64,000 nucleotides of DNA from Geobacteraceae bacterium (GTDB lineage: Bacteria; Desulfobacterota; Desulfuromonadia; Geobacterales; Geobacteraceae), in contig JAMXLF010000018.1 in assembly GCA_024281055.1 (NCBI GenBank), positions 1 through 64,000 of the forward strand. The letters run 5' to 3'. The notes under the pieces were generated by a model. That model was not told where the DNA came from and searched no databases. It saw only the letters and a list, made by a program, of their open reading frames with translations. This document shows positions 22,518 to 31,845 of this stretch, in pieces. Positions within the stretch are counted from its first letter, which is position 1. Every line of letters begins with the position of its first letter. The position numbers and the translations under genes are program-made.

Positions 22518-25500
22518 TCATCGGTTCTGCAGGATGGAGCGATAAACCGCTTCAGTCGCAGACGATGGTTTGATTCCGACTTTTGCGGAGAGCACAGAGC
22601 GGCAGCGGTCATATATTTCCAGGGCCTTGGCCTGCCTGCCCGCAGCCAGGTAACACGTCATGAGGTGTCGATAGAATTCTTCGGCGAGATCGTCGATTTC
22701 CACCCCTCTGGAAAAGCACGTTACCGCTTTGTCCCGCAAGCCGATTTTCTCCCAATGGAGGCCGAGCCTTTCGATGCTGTGGGAGAGTCTGTTCCGCAAA
22801 CGCTCCCGCAGGGATAAAACCCAAGGCTGGTTTTCCCGGTCGAGGAAATGGCCCCGATACATATCGAGAGCCTTTTCCGTCAGGCGAGCGGCCTCAGCCA
22901 TTTCCTCATGGTTCTGCTTTTCCCGGGCCGCTTCCCACAGGCTGTCCGCCCTGGTGAAGAGATGCTCCAGTACCCAGGCGTCAACCCGGCAGAGTTGGGG
23001 ATCGAGCGTCAGGCAGCCGTCCTGCAGCCGCAGTACATTCTCCACGCCGAGCAGGCGCCTCAGGCGGAGCAAGGTTATCTCGAACGATTTGTGCGCCTGG
23101 TCTCCGTCCGCATCGGGCCAGAGAAAGTCCGTCAACAGGTCTTCCGGCACATTCTTCCCGCCGGAGGCGGTTAGTGCCTTGAGAAGCAATAGCGGCTTCT
23201 GCTGCACTTTCCCGGAAAAGACGATCTCCTTTCCTCCCCTCGCCAGCCCGAAACTGCCGAGGGTGGAAATTCGAAGCGGCCAGGGCCATTGCTCGAGCAG
23301 CATCCCTTCGTCTGTCGGCCTGAGCTTGCGCAGCAAAATCATCTCCCGGACATACTCCGTCTCGATTCCTGACTCGAGGGCTTTCGAACAGAGACGGGCC
23401 ATGACGGCCGGGTGCCAGCCATCATAGTTCATGAGCTCCGCGTTGCGGCCTATGGTCAGCGCCGTGCGCAGGCTGGCAACTCCAGCCGCCTTATCACCGC
23501 GGTCAAAGGCGAAGAGGGCTTCAAAGAGGTGGGCCGGAAACTCGATAAGTGCGCTGTTCATGGAGTTGCCGATGCTGTGAGCCCGTACCAGATATTCCGC
23601 TGCCCGGTGAGGTTCGGCGCACTGGTGGAGAATATGTGCCAGCGTAAGGGCGCAAATTCCCTCGGCAAAGGGTGATCCGCATTCAATAGCGAGCTCCGTT
23701 GCCTTTTCCGCCTCTGTGCGGGCCCTGACAATATCGCCGCGAAGCAGCGAATACCATGACGCTGCATGGTAATAGTAGGAGATGTCGTTTCGTCTGGCGC
23801 TGCCGAGTACCGGCGCCATTCTTTCCAGGAATTCCCTGGCGGTCGCCAGTTCCCCCTTGCTCAGCGCAGCGCAGACCCCCTGACCGAGCAGAAGGTAATC
23901 CAATAGGCGGATACCCGTTGTTTGCGATAATTCCAATGCTGCCGAAACATGGGCCAGGCATGCCTCGGGCTGGGCCGCAAGCCAGGAGTAAATCGCCTCA
24001 AAGAATCCCAGCAGAATGGACATGACGGGAGGGATTGTTTTGCGGTATCCGGTCGATTCCCTGAGCGATTCGATGAACGTTCTGGCGGCTGTGAGATCCC
24101 CCCGGTAGATGTGGTGCAGGATCAGAAACTGGGCTGTTTTGCCTTGGAGGTGCGGGTCCTGGATTTCGGCGGATAGCTTCAACGCGCGCATCGCCCACTT
24201 TTCTGTCTCCGGCCGGTGCGGCTGTCGAATCGCCAGCGAGAAAAGCATGCCGGTGGATACATACGCCTCGATGACGGGAGAGGGGAAAAGCGGATACTTT
24301 TCCGTGAGTTGATCGATCAGTGCCAGCCAGTGGTCCAGCTGCGCGACGCTGCTCGGGTCAAGGGCAAAGGTGTCGATAGCCAATGACCATGCCGTAAAGG
24401 CACCGATGGAGTCACCATTGGCGTCGAAACAGGTCAGCGCCATTTCGAGGCAGTTTCGCGCGTCGTTCGGGTTAACGGAGAGCCGACAGGCCCCCGTCCA
24501 GTAGAGGAGCCAGGGAGAGTTTTCAAGGACGGAATGCGGCATTCTGTGCAGCCATTTTTCGAGGGTCTGGTTTCTGCCTTGCGACAGGATTACCGGGGCA
24601 TAGCCGGTGATCAGTCCGGCGAGAGCCGCCCAGTCACTGGCGGCACAAAAGAGTTCCGCCGCTTCCTCGTATTGTTCCTCCTTTTCCAGCAGTATGGCCG
24701 TGTTGCGCATTATTTCGCTTCTCTGTTCGGCGCTGAACGCAGCCCGTGCCCTGGCGGCCAGAAATTCCCTGAATAAGGGATGATACCTGTACACGGGCGA
24801 AGAATGCGAATGTTTCTCGGTGAAGTTGTTGTTGCGACTCAGGGAGGACAATATGTGGGCGGCATGGGGGTTGCCGGTGAGCGCCTCGGCCATCTGCACC
24901 GTCATCCCGGGGAGAAATGAGGTCCTGAGCAGGAAATCCTGGATGCCTTTGTCCGCTTTCTTGAAAATTTCGCCGGCAAAATAATCAAAAATCTCTTCCG
25001 GTGTCAGGTCGTTCTGCAAGCCATAATCGATCCCCCTGATCCTGGCGCTCTCGATCATGAGGACCAATCCGGCTACCCATCCCTCTGTCTTCGCGTGCAA
25101 TTGCGCGATGACCTCGTCTGCAGGTGTATTGTTCTTCCGTACACTGACTATTTCTCTTGTCTCTGCCAGAGAGAATTTGAGGTCTTGCCAACCCAGGTAG
25201 TTTATTCTGTCGTTTGCCCGCAAACGGGAAAATTGCGGCGGGGGATCATGACGGCTCAGCACGGCTACGTGGACCCCCGGTGGCGGGACAGCCTCCAGTC
25301 CGCCGACAAATACGTCATGGAGCTGCGAATCCGCCGGTAAGGCATGATAATCATCGAAGACGATCAGGAAGGGGGGGGGGAGCAGGGTGGAGAGCCGTTC
25401 GAAATAGCGTTTCGTGAATACCGGAAGGCCTTGAAGGTATTCGGGGGTGAGGAGGGGCAGCGATTTCCGGGAACGTGGAACAGCCTTTTTTGCCCCCATT

Positions 25501-25760
25501 CCCAGGTAATAAAAAAACGAGGCCACATCCGCATCCCCTTCGTCTATTTGATACCAGATGCAGGGAAGTTTGCGCGCCTCGATATATCCGGCCAGCAGTG
25601 TGGTTTTTCCGGAGCCGCCCGGTCCCGATATCCAGGAAATAGGCCGATTCCTGCCGCTGTCGAGAAGATGGAACAGCTTCTCCCGTTGAATTGTGCCGGC
25701 GACAAACGGTGGGGTAATTTTGGCAGAAGAAATTTTATTATTTCGTGCCGGGGAATTCAT
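22518..25760 (-). CDS. MalT-like ATP-dependent regulator with OmpR-type winged helix and BTAD
   Basis: 1080 residues. The N-terminus is a STAND-type ATPase (ISWISGPGGSGKTTLLAGYI Walker A about residue 45; FLIVFDDYHALP Walker B about 130). A long TPR-like helical region (about 330-800) follows. The C-terminal ~240 residues are an OmpR-type winged helix (LRISTLGSFGLARGG... ENVLRLQDGCLTLD) with a bacterial transcriptional activator domain (about 930-1080), as in SARP-like and MalT-LAL chimeras. It probably oligomerises on DNA when ATP and an inducer bind. The ATG at 25760 has GAGGAA seven bases upstream; a GTG at 25775 has no proper site. No obvious target lies adjacent. Confidence 0.87.
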   Translation of the reverse strand: MNSPARNNKISSAKITPPFVAGTIQREKLFHLLDSGRNRPISWISGPGGSGKTTLLAGYIEARKLPCIWYQIDEGDADVASFFYYLGMGAKKAVPRSRKSLPLLTPEYLQGLPVFTKRYFERLSTLLPPPFLIVFDDYHALPADSQLHDVFVGGLEAVPPPGVHVAVLSRHDPPPQFSRLRANDRINYLGWQDLKFSLAETREIVSVRKNNTPADEVIAQLHAKTEGWVAGLVLMIESARIRGIDYGLQNDLTPEEIFDYFAGEIFKKADKGIQDFLLRTSFLPGMTVQMAEALTGNPHAAHILSSLSRNNNFTEKHSHSSPVYRYHPLFREFLAARARAAFSAEQRSEIMRNTAILLEKEEQYEEAAELFCAASDWAALAGLITGYAPVILSQGRNQTLEKWLHRMPHSVLENSPWLLYWTGACRLSVNPNDARNCLEMALTCFDANGDSIGAFTAWSLAIDTFALDPSSVAQLDHWLALIDQLTEKYPLFPSPVIEAYVSTGMLFSLAIRQPHRPETEKWAMRALKLSAEIQDPHLQGKTAQFLILHHIYRGDLTAARTFIESLRESTGYRKTIPPVMSILLGFFEAIYSWLAAQPEACLAHVSAALELSQTTGIRLLDYLLLGQGVCAALSKGELATAREFLERMAPVLGSARRNDISYYYHAASWYSLLRGDIVRARTEAEKATELAIECGSPFAEGICALTLAHILHQCAEPHRAAEYLVRAHSIGNSMNSALIEFPAHLFEALFAFDRGDKAAGVASLRTALTIGRNAELMNYDGWHPAVMARLCSKALESGIETEYVREMILLRKLRPTDEGMLLEQWPWPLRISTLGSFGLARGGKEIVFSGKVQQKPLLLLKALTASGGKNVPEDLLTDFLWPDADGDQAHKSFEITLLRLRRLLGVENVLRLQDGCLTLDPQLCRVDAWVLEHLFTRADSLWEAAREKQNHEEMAEAARLTEKALDMYRGHFLDRENQPWVLSLRERLRNRLSHSIERLGLHWEKIGLRDKAVTCFSRGVEIDDLAEEFYRHLMTCYLAAGRQAKALEIYDRCRSVLSAKVGIKPSSATEAVYRSILQNR

Positions 25761-26057
25761 CCTGCGGTTCCTCACCTTCCGGATGACTCTTACAGATTTC
25801 GGATAGTAGCTTGTCTCCTATGTAAGGACATTGCGTCCGTCTGAACAATGAGCAGGTTTTTTCAGAAATCGAGGCGTAACATCCCAATTTACAAACAAAT
25901 TGTTGAGCGGTGGGCTACCTTTAACAGACAATCGACTCCATTGCAATATTTTATTGAGTACTCTCTATATTATAAATATCCAATAATTGTTTTCGGTTCC
26001 TTGGATAAATGCACGTCCTTTCAGGGAATTGATGGCGCAGCGTCCGGAGACGAACCG
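25761..26057. other. AT-rich intergenic region
   Basis: Roughly 300 bases between two minus-strand regulator genes, notably AT-rich from 25900 to 26000. I see no gene, no clean terminator and no convincing promoter pair. Confidence 0.5.
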
Positions 26058-26945
26058 TCAGTCCGGCGTTACCTGCATCAGCTGCTCGACAAACGCCGTG
26101 AACAGTTTCGTCCGCTCGGCGCTCTTCCGGACCAGGATCGCGAGAGTCCGCCGCAGGTCCAGGGGGGTGTCAATCCCCACCAGCCATCCCTGCTCGATCT
26201 CCCGCCGGACCGCAAGGCGCGACAGGCAGCTTACGCCGAGCCCCGCCTCGACCGCCTTCTTGATCGCCTCGGTATGTCCCAGTTCCAGCGTGATCGATGT
26301 TGAGTTCACAACCTGCGCCATGGCCGCCTCGAAGACCTCCCGCGTTCCCGAACCCTCCTCCCGCATGATCCATCCCGCGGCTTCGAGCATCGCGGCATCG
26401 GCCCGCTGCTCTCCCGCCCAGGGGTGGTGCGGCCCCGCCACCACGACCAGCTCGTCGTCGCGCCAGGGGATACGATCGAGTCCGAAGGCATGACTCGGCC
26501 CCTCGATCAGCCCCAGGTCCAGTTCTCCGGTCGAGACCGCTTCCTCGATCTGCTTGGTGTTTCCCACCTGCAGCTGGATCTGCGCCTGCCGGTGGCGTGC
26601 CGCGAACTTCGCCACCAGGGAGGGGAGGAGGTAATTGCCGATGGTGGTGCTCGCTCCCACCCGCAGAAGACCGACCGGTTCATCCGATTCCCGCAGCAAT
26701 TCCTCGATTCCGGCAACCCGACGCAGGACATCCCGGGCCTCGGGGAGGAGGAGTCGACCCCGTTCATTGAGGACGAGCCGGCGTCCTACCCGCTCGAAGA
26801 GAGATCCGCCGGTGAGCCGCTCCAGCTCCGCCAGCGCCATGCTGATGGCCGACTGGCTTACGTGGAGCTTTTCGCTCGCCTTGGTCGCGTGTTCCTCGGT
26901 CGCGACCCTGACGAAAATCTCCAATTGTCGCAGGGTGATGGCCAT
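26058..26945 (-). CDS. LysR-family regulator (CysL/YwfK-like)
   Basis: 295 residues. An N-terminal winged HTH (LRQLEIFVRVATEEHATKAS, LHVSQSAISMALAELE) is followed by a LysR substrate domain (VGASTTIGNYLLPSL, DLGLIEGPSH, GSGTREVFEAAM). The sequence resembles the CysL/YwfK/CbbR-like group tied to sulfur or carbon metabolism. It is divergent from the YeiH transporter gene with a 119-base AT-rich gap, the usual layout for a LysR regulator of its neighbour, so YeiH is the probable target (inference). Confidence 0.88.
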   Translation of the reverse strand: MAITLRQLEIFVRVATEEHATKASEKLHVSQSAISMALAELERLTGGSLFERVGRRLVLNERGRLLLPEARDVLRRVAGIEELLRESDEPVGLLRVGASTTIGNYLLPSLVAKFAARHRQAQIQLQVGNTKQIEEAVSTGELDLGLIEGPSHAFGLDRIPWRDDELVVVAGPHHPWAGEQRADAAMLEAAGWIMREEGSGTREVFEAAMAQVVNSTSITLELGHTEAIKKAVEAGLGVSCLSRLAVRREIEQGWLVGIDTPLDLRRTLAILVRKSAERTKLFTAFVEQLMQVTPD

Positions 26946-27064
26946 AGAGAAAAATATATCAAAAAAAATGATAATATAGATAAAAATTTTGTACTTTTAC
27001 TTATGATAGCATTGAGATATGATTACTCTCGTATATTGGAATGCTGATGTACGGGAGGCTGCGG

Positions 27065-27997
27065 ATGACTAAAGAAATGACCAGACGAGTGGGCTTCGTC
27101 CTGCTGGCCGGGCTCTGTCTCCTGCCGTGGGTGGGGACGGCTGCTGCCCTGATTGGGGGAATACTCTTCAGCCTCATCCTGGGGACCCCCTGGCCCCGGG
27201 CTGCGACCCGCATGAGCAAGCGGCTTCTCCAGCTGTCGGTGGTCGGCCTGGGGTTCGGGCTCGGCATCGGCCAGGTCTTTCATGAGGCAAAGCAGTCTCT
27301 CTCTATCACGCTGGTCGGCATTCTGGCCACGGTGCTCACCGGCATCTTCCTCGGCAGGCTCTGCCGGAACCCGCCCCGCACCTCAAGCCTCATTTCCTTC
27401 GGTACCGCCATCTGCGGCGGAAGCGCCATTGCCGCCATGGCGCCGGTCATCGAGGCCGAGAACGACGAGATCGCCATCGCCCTCGTCACGGTCTTCACCC
27501 TCAACTCGGTGGCCCTTCTCCTCTTCCCGGCAATCGGCCACCTGCTCGGCCTGAGCCAGCACGACTTCGGCGTCTGGGCGGGGCTTGCCATCCACGACAC
27601 GAGCAGCGTGGTGGGGGCCACCGCCGCCTACGGCTCTGCCGCCCTTGCGGTCGGGACCACGGTCAAGCTGACCCGGGCGCTCTGGATAACCCCCTGTGTC
27701 ATCGTCGCCGGGATTCTCAGGAGGTCGGGGAAGATGCCGACCATCCCGCTCTTCATCATCGGCTTCATCGCCGCGGCCCTCGTCCGCTCGCTTCTTCCCC
27801 AGTTCGCCGGGACCTGGAACGGCGTCGCCGCAGCGGCGAAGCAGTTCCTGGTGCTTACCCTCTTCCTCATCGGCGCCGGTCTGCACAGGGATTCCCTGCG
27901 CAGGGTCGGCCTCCGTCCCCTGGCCCAGGGCGTAACGCTGTGGGCCCTCGTCAGCTGCGCAACCCTGGCGGTCATTGAGGCCGGCCTCCTCAGGTGA
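27065..27997 (+). CDS. yeiH: YeiH-family (UPF0324) putative sulfate/sulfite exporter
   Basis: 310 residues, ~10 hydrophobic helices. Family blocks: LQLSVVGLGFGLG, FGTAICGGSAIAAMAPVI, ALVTVFTLNSVALLLFPAIG and GLAIHDTSSVVGA. YeiH proteins are inner-membrane carriers, proposed to export sulfate or taurine-derived sulfonates. GGGAGG (27053-27058) six bases before the ATG selects the start at 27065. A weak promoter (TTTACT / TATGAT at 26996 and 27018) lies in the divergent gap. LysR next door is its likely regulator. Confidence 0.9.
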   Translation: MTKEMTRRVGFVLLAGLCLLPWVGTAAALIGGILFSLILGTPWPRAATRMSKRLLQLSVVGLGFGLGIGQVFHEAKQSLSITLVGILATVLTGIFLGRLCRNPPRTSSLISFGTAICGGSAIAAMAPVIEAENDEIAIALVTVFTLNSVALLLFPAIGHLLGLSQHDFGVWAGLAIHDTSSVVGATAAYGSAALAVGTTVKLTRALWITPCVIVAGILRRSGKMPTIPLFIIGFIAAALVRSLLPQFAGTWNGVAAAAKQFLVLTLFLIGAGLHRDSLRRVGLRPLAQGVTLWALVSCATLAVIEAGLLR

Positions 27998-28024
27998 GAA
28001 AAGGTCTCCGCATATACTCCCATC

Positions 28025-28444
28025 TCACCCTTCGGGGGGCTTTCCTTTGCCGATCCTGCAGACGGGGGGCTGTCGCCGGGGGAGGAACTTCCGGATCCGG
28101 GCGAACCCTTTGTACGCCAGCCGGGCGATCGCGCGGACGCCGGGCAGCGTGATGAGGACGCCGAGGAGGCCGTAGAGTGTCGAAGCGGGAAACGCCTGCC
28201 AGATGGCCCAGAACGACTCAGGCCCTTTGTAGACCTTCCCGCGCCGGTCGATAGCGTGCATCTCGTACAGGAACTCCTCCAGGGTAATCCCGTGCTCCTC
28301 GGGGGCGAAGTCGGGGGCGCTGATGTCCACGAGGATGAGGCGGCCGGCGTGGTCCTTTCTGCCGTAACGCTCCACCGCCGTCCCGCAGACGGAACAGGCG
28401 CCGTCGTAGAAGACCTTCAGGGGGAATTCGGGCTTGTCAGGCAT
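28025..28444 (-). CDS. DCC-family thiol-disulfide oxidoreductase (DUF393)
   Basis: 139 residues from the ATG at 28444 (AAAGGAG upstream). The family signature DGACSVC (FYDGACSVCGTAVERY) provides the DxxCxxC motif; HAIDRRGKVYKGPESFWAIW and a hydrophobic C-terminal helix follow. DCC proteins are predicted thiol oxidoreductases, often membrane-associated. It is divergent from the next small gene across a region of repeated ATCCG half-sites. Confidence 0.87.
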   Translation of the reverse strand: MPDKPEFPLKVFYDGACSVCGTAVERYGRKDHAGRLILVDISAPDFAPEEHGITLEEFLYEMHAIDRRGKVYKGPESFWAIWQAFPASTLYGLLGVLITLPGVRAIARLAYKGFARIRKFLPRRQPPVCRIGKGKPPEG

Positions 28445-28496
28445 GGCGGCTCCTTTCCGGTCCAATCCGGCAAAAAACCTTAACGGCAATAGCACG

Positions 28497-28591
28497 CGGA
28501 TTGAAAATCCGATAACCTCGGATAAAAGTCGGAACAACCCCTTCAGTCGGGTTAAATCAGATCTTTATCGGATTCTATCCGAAGTTATCCG
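28497..28591. promoter_or_regulatory. Cluster of TCGGAT/ATCCGA half-sites in a divergent intergenic region
   Basis: Three perfect inverted pairs: CGGATT-GAA-AATCCG (28497-28511), ATCCGA-TAACC-TCGGAT (28507-28523) and TCGGAT-TCT-ATCCGA (28568-28582), with another ATCCG at 28587-28591. They sit between two divergent genes (starts 28444 and 28696). I take them as binding sites of one regulator; which one is unknown. Confidence 0.5.
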
Positions 28592-28695
28592 CGCGAAACG
28601 GTTTTTGGGCTTTGATTTACACCACCCGTTTTGCTCAGAATCGTATAGAATGGAGCTGTAGTGACTATAGCACACAAACGGGGAGGGGCAACGTC

Positions 28696-28962
28696 ATGCT
28701 CATCAGGAACGAGGACATCGACCGGGTGATCGCCGAGATCCCCGCGGGGCACCGGCACCTGCGGACTACGGTGGTGCTGGCCGATGGCACCGAGCTTGTC
28801 TTCCAGGAGGCAGCCATCGCCAACATCGTCCGCGCGTATATCGGGGTGAAGACGCATCCGACAACGACCCGGGTGGCGCTGAAGGGGGAGCGGCTGGTGG
28901 AGCGGAAGGAGGGGTACGCCGAGTGGCAGCTCCTGGAGGAGCCGGAATCCCGGGTTTCATAA
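28696..28962 (+). CDS. Hypothetical protein, 88 residues
   Basis: A small, soluble, mixed alpha/beta protein (MLIRNEDIDRVIAEIPAG, then HLRTTVVLADGTELVF, ending in a basic and acidic helix). GGGAGGGG a few bases upstream of the ATG at 28696 fixes the start. I do not recognise a family. It precedes a 62-residue conserved protein by 49 bases on the same strand. Confidence 0.65.
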   Translation: MLIRNEDIDRVIAEIPAGHRHLRTTVVLADGTELVFQEAAIANIVRAYIGVKTHPTTTRVALKGERLVERKEGYAEWQLLEEPESRVS

Positions 28963-29011
28963 TTCATCCTTCATCATTCAACCTTCGAAAGACAAGAGGA
29001 GAACAATAGCC

Positions 29012-29200
29012 ATGCACGACCTGTTACCGGATGGAGAAGACTTACGCCGCGCCGTGAAATGGGTGTCTGGCCACCTGCAGGAGAATCCGGACCAGCCGTT
29101 CCGGCCGCTCGTCCGGGAAGCGATCTTCAAGTTCGATCTTTCCCCGAAAGATGCCGAGTTCCTGATCGGGTTCTTCAGTGAGAGGAAAGAGGAGCCTTGA
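29012..29200 (+). CDS. Small conserved protein, 62 residues
   Basis: An all-helical 62-residue protein: HDLLPDGEDLRRAVKWVSGH, LQENPDQPFRPLVREAIFKF, then SPKDAEFLIGFF. From memory similar short proteins with this 'W.s..L...P......l..EA...fdLsp.d.eFL..f' layout occur in Geobacter. AAGAGGAGAA precedes the ATG. Function unknown. A terminator follows about 100 bases later. Confidence 0.7.
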   Translation: MHDLLPDGEDLRRAVKWVSGHLQENPDQPFRPLVREAIFKFDLSPKDAEFLIGFFSERKEEP

Positions 29201-29302
29201 CTTCTTTCGGGTAAGGATCGGTACCCCTCTACGCTCCATACGGAATCCCTGATTTATCGCATCTAGCCAGCTTACCGCCCGAAACTACCCTGCTGGAGAA
29301 GA

Positions 29303-29341
29303 AGGCCGGACATGCCTCCGTGGGCATGCCCGGCTTTTTTT
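29303..29341 (+). terminator. Intrinsic terminator
   Basis: Interrupted stem GCCGG-ACATGCC / GGCATG-CCCGGC followed by seven T (about 29335-29341), downstream of the 62-residue gene. The rest of 29201-29390 shows no gene. Confidence 0.85.
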
Positions 29342-29390
29342 CGTATGGTGGACGGCTACTCAGCACCTCTTCGACAGCGGCCCCCCCTTT

Positions 29391-30308
29391 TCAGCGCAAC
29401 AGCCAGAGCGTGAGCGGAAGAGTGAAAAAGGAGAGGCAGGTCTGAACTGTGATAATCACCGCCATGCTGTCATGGTCTCCTCCCATCTGCTTGGAAAGGA
29501 TATAAGCCGTCGGTGCGGTAGGCACGCTAAAGAGGAGGACTGTAACTCCGGCGGCAATCCCGGACAAACCTGTCGCCGCGGCTAAACACGAGGCGACGAC
29601 GGGCTTGCAGAAAAACTGGATCCCGCAACTTGCTAAAAGGGGCCGCCAATGCCGTGCTAAGTTGCCTGCCTGGTATGCGGCCCCAACCGCCAAAAGCCCG
29701 ACGGGAAAGGCGGCTTTGCCGAGGAGAACCAGCGAACCATCGACCGCCACCGGCAGCTTCAGCCCCGACATGTTCAACCCGATGCCTAAGACACACCCCC
29801 AGATCAGCGGGTTCCGCATCAGGTCGCAGGCTACCCGTCTGAGATCAAGCCCGCCATTCCCAACAGCCAGGGAGAAGGCGGTGACGGTCACTATGTTGAC
29901 CATCAGTATCATGAACCCGGCGCCCAGGGAGGCAAGGAACAGTCCCTCCTTACCGAAAAGGTTTTCTGCAAGGGCCAGCGCTACGAAGGTATTGAAGCGG
30001 ACGCCACCCTGAAACAGCGAGGTGAATACCGCCCCCCCCATGCGCCGGTGGGTAAGCCACCCCAGGGTCACAAATAGCACGCTGGCGATTACCGCCCCGC
30101 AGATTGTAAGCAGAATGTTTAACCAGGGGGAGGAGCCGATCCCCTTGCTGGCGAGGCTGTGAATCAGGGTGGCTGGCATCAGGAGATAGTAGGTGAGCTT
30201 CTCCGCAGAAGGCCAGAAAGAGGAGGGGACGAACTCACTGCGCTTGATGAAAAAACCTACAATTATCAGTGCCAGAACAGGCGTGAGGGCATTAATGATG
30301 GCAATCAT
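29391..30308 (-). CDS. AEC-family transporter (auxin efflux carrier type)
   Basis: 305 residues with ten hydrophobic helices in two five-helix halves: IINALTPVLALIIVGFFIKR at the start and FSVPTAPTAYILSKQMGGD in the second half are typical of AEC/MleP-like carriers. Substrates in bacteria are carboxylates such as malate or malonate; the family is inner-membrane. GAGGAGG seven bases before the ATG. A LysR regulator gene lies 93 bases upstream on the same strand and probably controls it. Confidence 0.88.
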   Translation of the reverse strand: MIAIINALTPVLALIIVGFFIKRSEFVPSSFWPSAEKLTYYLLMPATLIHSLASKGIGSSPWLNILLTICGAVIASVLFVTLGWLTHRRMGGAVFTSLFQGGVRFNTFVALALAENLFGKEGLFLASLGAGFMILMVNIVTVTAFSLAVGNGGLDLRRVACDLMRNPLIWGCVLGIGLNMSGLKLPVAVDGSLVLLGKAAFPVGLLAVGAAYQAGNLARHWRPLLASCGIQFFCKPVVASCLAAATGLSGIAAGVTVLLFSVPTAPTAYILSKQMGGDHDSMAVIITVQTCLSFFTLPLTLWLLR

Positions 30309-30401
30309 GCTCGAACCTCCTCATGTTGACTCTGTGAAGAGGATAGCATGGCTATGTATTGAGAAAAAGTTGATAATTTTTATGGTTAACTTGAGTTTTG
30401 C

Positions 30402-31277
30402 TTAAGTTTTAGACTGCCGCAACTCCTCCAGAATCGCCAGTGTCAAGGCTTGACGTGGATGTTGCCGCTTTTGATACATCCCTATGCGTCGGCTTAACTG
30501 CGGCGAGCCGAAAGGGGTGAGGGTGAAGTGGAGTGCGCCATGGTCCTGGCGCGGTTTGCTTAGCGGCACCACAGCTATCCCCAGCCCCTCTTCCACCAGG
30601 GCGAGGGCCGCTTCCAGCGAATCAAATTCCATTACCTCGCGTGGGCGGATTCCTTGCGCCATCAACTCGCGATCTACAATCGCGCCGGCCCAGGCCATCT
30701 TGTCGAAACGCACGAAAGGGAAGCGCTCAAACAGTAGGGTGACGTCATTGATACCGGTAGCCTTGGGGGCAACGACGAAGAAAGGCTCTTCATCATAGGG
30801 AATCCACTCATATTCCGGAGCCACGACGTAAGGCGGCTCCGTCGTCAAGGCGGCGTCGAGATCACCCTCCTCAACTTGACGCACCAGTTCGGTGGAGAGA
30901 CCAGAGACGAGTTTGACATGCATGTCCTGGTAGCGGGTTCGAAGCCGTCCGAGTACGGAGGGAAGCGAGCCAGTGATCACGGTAGGTACCGCTCCCAGCG
31001 TCAACACCCCTTGTACCCCGCAACTTGGGCAGAGCCGAGCTTTTAATTCGTCATAGATAAGGAGGATTTCACGTGCCCGTTCCACGGCGAACCGGCCGTT
31101 CATGTTGAGCCTGGGGCTGCGGCCAGTCCTTTCGAAAAGCTGTACGCCGAGTTCCTCCTCCAGGCTTTTGATCTGCAGGCTTACTGCCGACTGTGTCAGC
31201 CCTAAGAGGTCGGCTGCGGCTGCGAAAGTACCTTTGTTGGCGATGGCAGTAAGGATGCGAAGGCTGCGCAGGGACAC
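30402..31277 (-). CDS. LysR-family transcriptional regulator
   Basis: 291 residues from a GTG start at 31277, which has AAGGAG six bases upstream; in-frame ATGs at 31295 and 31319 lie before that site. HTH: SLRSLRILTAIANKGTFAAA, LLGLTQSAVSLQIKSLEEEL. Substrate domain: LTLGAVPTVITGSLPSVLG, FDSLEAALALVEEGLGIAVV. It belongs to the CbbR/CysB-like general LysR group. Same strand as the AEC transporter gene downstream: likely a regulator-transporter pair. Confidence 0.88.
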   Translation of the reverse strand: MSLRSLRILTAIANKGTFAAAADLLGLTQSAVSLQIKSLEEELGVQLFERTGRSPRLNMNGRFAVERAREILLIYDELKARLCPSCGVQGVLTLGAVPTVITGSLPSVLGRLRTRYQDMHVKLVSGLSTELVRQVEEGDLDAALTTEPPYVVAPEYEWIPYDEEPFFVVAPKATGINDVTLLFERFPFVRFDKMAWAGAIVDRELMAQGIRPREVMEFDSLEAALALVEEGLGIAVVPLSKPRQDHGALHFTLTPFGSPQLSRRIGMYQKRQHPRQALTLAILEELRQSKT

Positions 31278-31845
31278 GGTACACTCCTTATGCATCTGAA
31301 AGTTACACACATATAGCATGAAGAGGTGCTGCGCTGCAACTTCTGGGACCCTATGGCTCCCCCAGTTTCAGGCAAGGATCATTACCCACGGAAATCTCTG
31401 AAGAGCCTCGGGTTTGACCTCTTTTTTGCGATTTTGTCGGGAAACAAAACTCTACAGAAATGTCAACTCCGATGCAACTATCCTTCGCATCTATCCTTTC
31501 TGTCCCCCTTGCAAAAGAACCAAATTTTAATTCATCAGATAATTTTTTTGATAAATTAACAATAAAATTATGTTATAACGCAACTTGTCGGATCGTAGAC
31601 TCAGGTTGGCCAACCGAACGCCTTTATTCCTGACCGAGAAACCCCGCCGCAAGCCGATGTCGTGAAATTCGTCGCTGAATGCAAAGGTAATACGGAATCG
31701 CTGCGTGTTGTCGTTGATGGCTGACAGTAGAGGTAGAGGCATCATCGGGTTGCAGGAGCATCTATAGCTCTGGCGGTGGGTGGGCAATTTATTAAAACGC
31801 TTTTATGTTGGTTCTCGACTGTTATCAATGGGGAAATGAATCTGC
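31278..31845. other. Long intergenic region upstream of the hydrogenase operon
   Basis: About 570 bases without a gene I can support. It contains an AT-rich imperfect palindrome at 31527-31559 (TTAATTCATCA / TGATAAATTAA, 11-base arms with one G-T pair) and patchy low GC. Short frames at about 31590-31730 on both strands look like gene debris and are not recognisable. The operon promoter should lie here, but I see no clean sigma70 or sigma54 site. Confidence 0.45.

Noticed and set aside
31527-31787. 86-codon minus-strand frame before mvhG
   Set aside because: No ribosome site, mixed composition, opposite strand carries an equally open frame; treated as debris.
31700-31845. Sigma54 promoter for the hydrogenase operon
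   Set aside because: No TGGC-N8-TGC type pair found by eye upstream of 31846.
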